DNA from: an uncultured Spirochaetales bacterium
GTDB lineage: Bacteria; Spirochaetota; Spirochaetia; Sphaerochaetales; Sphaerochaetaceae
Direction of reading: 5' to 3'
Assembly (NCBI GenBank): GCA_934276485.1
Contig: CAKQTE010000043.1
Coordinates: forward strand, 1 to 8,922
Length of the DNA: 8,922 bases
Below, in pieces: positions 7,049 to 8,922 of the stretch (positions are counted from its first letter, which is position 1; every line of letters starts with the position of its first letter). Made by a program: the position numbers and the translations under genes. Below the pieces are notes generated by a model. It was not told the DNA's origin. It made no database searches and worked only from the letters and a program-made list of their open reading frames with translations.

Positions 7049-8623
7049 TTATTTTGTAACAAGATTCTGCTGCTTAGCAAATGCAACACCTTCATCGTTC
7101 CAAGCCTTTCCGCCCATCTTATTGAAGTCTGAAATAAACTTCTCCCAATTTTCTGGTGTAAGTTTCTTAGATCCAGCGATGAACTCAGCCAAGCCTTGCT
7201 CATAGAATCTCATGACATCAGCATTTGGAGTTGGCATGATACCAGAACCAATTGTATTCTTCCAAGGACCTTCTTCTGCTGCAATACAGTACTTGATAGG
7301 GCTAATGAGCTTTCCAGAATTCTTAGCATAATAATCTGGGAATCTGCCAGCAAGTTCTTGAGAAGTATTGAAATATACAATATTTCTTAGCTGTGTCATT
7401 ACTTGTCCCTTAATACCAACAAATGAATTTTCTCCAAGATCTCCTACTGTAGGAACTCCCTTTTCGTTCAAGACGTAGTTCTTTCCTTCTACACCATAAC
7501 CAAGTAGGTAATATCCTTCATCTGTACCGAACCATTCAAATAGGCGTGCGATAGCATCCATTTTTTCTTGGTTCTTAGCATCCTTAGCAGAAACTGCATA
7601 GATTCTATAAGCCTTATCAAGAGCACCAACATAAGCAGTACCAGTTTCACCAACTGGAGGATTGATTGTAATCCATTCGCCTTCTGGGAAGTTCATATCA
7701 AATGGAAGGTAGTTTGATTCAGCTGATAGGGCAGCCCATGACTCGTACATCATTCCAAACTTTCCCTGCTTCCAAGCAGCTCTGAAGTCATCCTTCTTGT
7801 AAGTAATCCAGTTAGGATCAATTACTCCATTGCTAATCATCTTATTAAGGAATTCCATGAAGTTATAGAACTCAGGATTGTAGATTGTTAGACCAAGATG
7901 ATTTTCTCTGAAATCCCATAGTCCAGGAACATCGAATGCTCCCATGATTGGCCATAGTCTAGCACCAGGATATCCCTTGAATGTTGAGTTAGATTCAATG
8001 AACGCACCATAGCCATATGTATCATTCTTGCCATTTCCATCTGGATCGTTATATGTGAATGCATACATTACATCATATAGCTCATCCAATGTTGTAGGAA
8101 CTTCTAGGCCAAGATTATCTAGCCAATCCTTTCTAATAGCAAATACTTCAACACCAACAGTGGAAGATGGAATGCTCATTCCCCAGTTCTTGCCATTAAA
8201 AGATGCATGGTTAATGGAATCCTGATCATGATATTTTGCAGTTCTATTTGGCATCTTAGCAAAGAAATCTTCTCCTAGTGGAGCTACAAGACCTTGCTTG
8301 ACAAGGTTTGTTAGAACTGGACGAGAGACCATGAATACATCTGGAAGAGTATTACCAGCACCAGCTGCCTGAATCTTTACATCCTGGTCAGAATCACTTG
8401 ATGGAAGAGCTACAAGCTTAAGATTGATTCCAAGCTTATCCTTAATGATCTGATATCCTTCCCAGTCTGATGGGATTGGACCAGCTTCAGTTACTGCGGC
8501 ACCATACCAAAGTTCGATGTCTACAAGTTTGTTCTTTGAAGATGAAGATTCTTTGTTTCCTTCTGCACAAAGCATCGACAACGATAACATTAGCACTAAT
8601 GCTATTGTTAGTATTTTTTTCAT
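7049..8623 (-). CDS. Extracellular solute-binding protein, LplA/family 1-like, ABC importer component
   Basis: This 524-residue exported protein is predicted to capture a ligand for an ABC importer. The leader is K2-K3, then a hydrophobic stretch to about residue 18, then Cys19-Ala-Glu-Gly and a Ser/Lys linker. It could be a lipoprotein anchored at Cys19. The -1 residue is Leu rather than the usual Gly/Ala/Ser, so cleavage after Ala20 is also possible. The mature part has features of large (about 500-550 residue) LplA/YtcQ-type binding proteins: VDIELWYG at the first strand, TLPDVFMVS (92-100), and TLDELYDVMYAFTYNDPDGNGKND, which I cite in pieces. D193-P-D-G-N-G-K-N-D201 is a calcium-binding-like loop. 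Aromatics typical of sugar or peptide clefts are frequent. The start ATG at 8623 has AGGAGA (8631-8636) 7 nt upstream; an upstream in-frame ATG at 8647 lacks this. No permease or ATPase of importer type lies in the window. Downstream is the serine hydrolase, probably co-transcribed. The ligand is unknown; oligosaccharides are the commonest guess. Confidence 0.93.
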   Translation of the reverse strand: MKKILTIALVLMLSLSMLCAEGNKESSSSKNKLVDIELWYGAAVTEAGPIPSDWEGYQIIKDKLGINLKLVALPSSDSDQDVKIQAAGAGNTLPDVFMVSRPVLTNLVKQGLVAPLGEDFFAKMPNRTAKYHDQDSINHASFNGKNWGMSIPSSTVGVEVFAIRKDWLDNLGLEVPTTLDELYDVMYAFTYNDPDGNGKNDTYGYGAFIESNSTFKGYPGARLWPIMGAFDVPGLWDFRENHLGLTIYNPEFYNFMEFLNKMISNGVIDPNWITYKKDDFRAAWKQGKFGMMYESWAALSAESNYLPFDMNFPEGEWITINPPVGETGTAYVGALDKAYRIYAVSAKDAKNQEKMDAIARLFEWFGTDEGYYLLGYGVEGKNYVLNEKGVPTVGDLGENSFVGIKGQVMTQLRNIVYFNTSQELAGRFPDYYAKNSGKLISPIKYCIAAEEGPWKNTIGSGIMPTPNADVMRFYEQGLAEFIAGSKKLTPENWEKFISDFNKMGGKAWNDEGVAFAKQQNLVTK

Positions 8624-8630
8624 TTTTTCT

Positions 8631-8636
8631 TCTCCT
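8631..8636 (-). promoter_or_regulatory. Ribosome site setting the binding-protein start
   Basis: AGGAGA on the minus strand lies 7 nt before the ATG at 8623, whose product begins with a proper M-K-K signal sequence. This rules against the in-frame ATG at 8647, which would put eight charged or polar residues before the leader. Confidence 0.8.
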
Positions 8637-8725
8637 ATAGGTAACATTCTTAGGCACGATTATCCAGCTGTAAATGGACGAAAATAGCATAAGTTTTAAA
8701 TTTAACGACATTTTTAAAATTGTTA

Positions 8726-8771
8726 CTAAGTACGGTCTTATTCTCATTTTTTGATGTAACACCATACTTAG
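8726..8771. promoter_or_regulatory. Inverted repeat in the leader/promoter region of the binding-protein operon
   Basis: CTAAGTACGGT (8726-8736) and ACCATACTTAG (8761-8771) are reverse complements at 10 of 11 positions. In minus-strand RNA the odd pair is a G-U wobble. Four further pairs (8738-8741 with 8756-8759) extend the stem inside after one mismatch. The right arm overlaps a weak candidate minus-strand promoter (CTGACA at 8790-8785, 18 bp, TATGGT at 8766-8761). It may be an operator or an mRNA leader hairpin. Confidence 0.4.
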
Positions 8772-8870
8772 GAAAGTATTATTTTGTCAGATTTCACTGT
8801 TAATTTAACAAATGGTGACTTTTAACCCACTAGGACATTATATGGCCACTTCTTGTTGTACCCTTGCAAT

Positions 8871-8922
8871 ATGAAAGCTACAAGAGAAGACATAAAGAAA
8901 AACCTAATCAAATATGACATCA
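8871..8922 (+). CDS. Possible 5' end of a divergent gene, truncated by the window
   Basis: An ATG at 8871 opens a frame that runs to the window end (MKATREDIKKNLIKYDI). The charged, helical composition resembles the start of a small regulator or similar cytoplasmic protein, but 17 residues cannot identify a family. No Shine-Dalgarno sequence precedes it (TACCCTTGCAAT), so the start could be different or the frame not used. If real, it is divergent from the binding-protein operon and could encode its regulator. Confidence 0.4.
   Translation, partial: MKATREDIKKNLIKYDI

Larger units (their letters stand above)
8624..8870. promoter_or_regulatory. Divergent intergenic region (247 bp) with candidate control sites
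   Basis: No credible gene lies here. Besides the 46-bp dyad at 8726-8771 it holds a perfect TGTTAA-T-TTAACA palindrome (8798-8810) and a perfect minus-strand TATAAT (8842-8837) without a good -35. A GTAAC/CTTAGG pair occurs twice: at 8641-8654 with a 3-bp gap and at 8756-8772 with a 6-bp gap. It should contain the promoter of the binding-protein operon and perhaps one for the gene starting at 8871. No single promoter stands out clearly, and no riboswitch family is recognisable. Confidence 0.4.

Noticed and set aside
8624..8647. Upstream ATG at 8647 for the binding protein
   Set aside because: It would put charged residues before the signal sequence and overlap the AGGAGA ribosome site that serves the ATG at 8623.
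8782..8790. TGACAAAAT on the minus strand as a second MarR operator
   Set aside because: It resembles only one half-site of the operator at 1624-1645, has no inverted partner at the right distance, and such a short match is expected by chance in AT-rich DNA.
1..8922. CRISPR arrays, tRNA or rRNA genes, complete insertion sequences
   Set aside because: I saw no regularly spaced repeats, no cloverleaf-like sequence, no conserved rRNA segments and no terminal inverted repeats flanking a transposase. Only the left-edge fragment hints at a mobile element.

Overview
The window is AT-rich and densely coded. It looks like a host- or gut-associated bacterium, most plausibly a spirochaete of the Treponema/Sphaerochaeta kind. 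The main hint is the N-terminus of the solute-binding protein: a short hydrophobic leader, then Cys-Ala-Glu-Gly and a Lys/Glu/Ser-rich linker, a style common in spirochaetal binding proteins. The lineage is an inference; no rRNA or tRNA gene is present to confirm it.

Layout, left to right. (1) Bases 1-90 are the 3' end of an unidentified plus-strand gene. (2) 138-1550 (+) is a cytoplasmic Cys-type sulfatase of the choline-sulfatase-like group. (3) 1551-1673 is a regulatory intergenic stretch with three copies of a TTGAAAG(C/T)A element and a good promoter (TTGACA-17 bp-TTTAAT). A perfect 8-bp inverted repeat fills that promoter's spacer. (4) 1674-5583 (+) is a tightly overlapping operon: a MarR-family repressor and two half-size ABC exporter subunits. 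The subunits carry complementary departures from consensus, as expected for a heterodimer with one degenerate and one catalytic ATP site. (5) 5599-5627 is a hairpin between convergent genes. (6) The minus strand carries a two-gene unit: an LplA-like extracellular solute-binding protein (7049-8623), followed 14 nt later by a cytoplasmic SxxK serine hydrolase of the beta-lactamase/esterase fold (5634-7034). (7) 8624-8870 is a divergent regulatory region with dyads, and 8871-8922 is probably the start of a plus-strand gene that runs off the window.

How the genes may work together. The MarR protein probably represses its own operon through the inverted repeat in the promoter, and the exporter probably removes the compound that releases it. 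The binding protein captures an oligosaccharide- or peptide-like ligand outside the cytoplasmic membrane. No membrane permeases are encoded here, so its transporter must lie elsewhere. The sulfatase and the serine hydrolase are both predicted to be cytoplasmic and could process imported substrates, but nothing in the sequence ties them to one pathway. I see no clearly new system. The most informative items are the operator architecture of the MarR-ABC operon and the permease-less binding protein-hydrolase pair.
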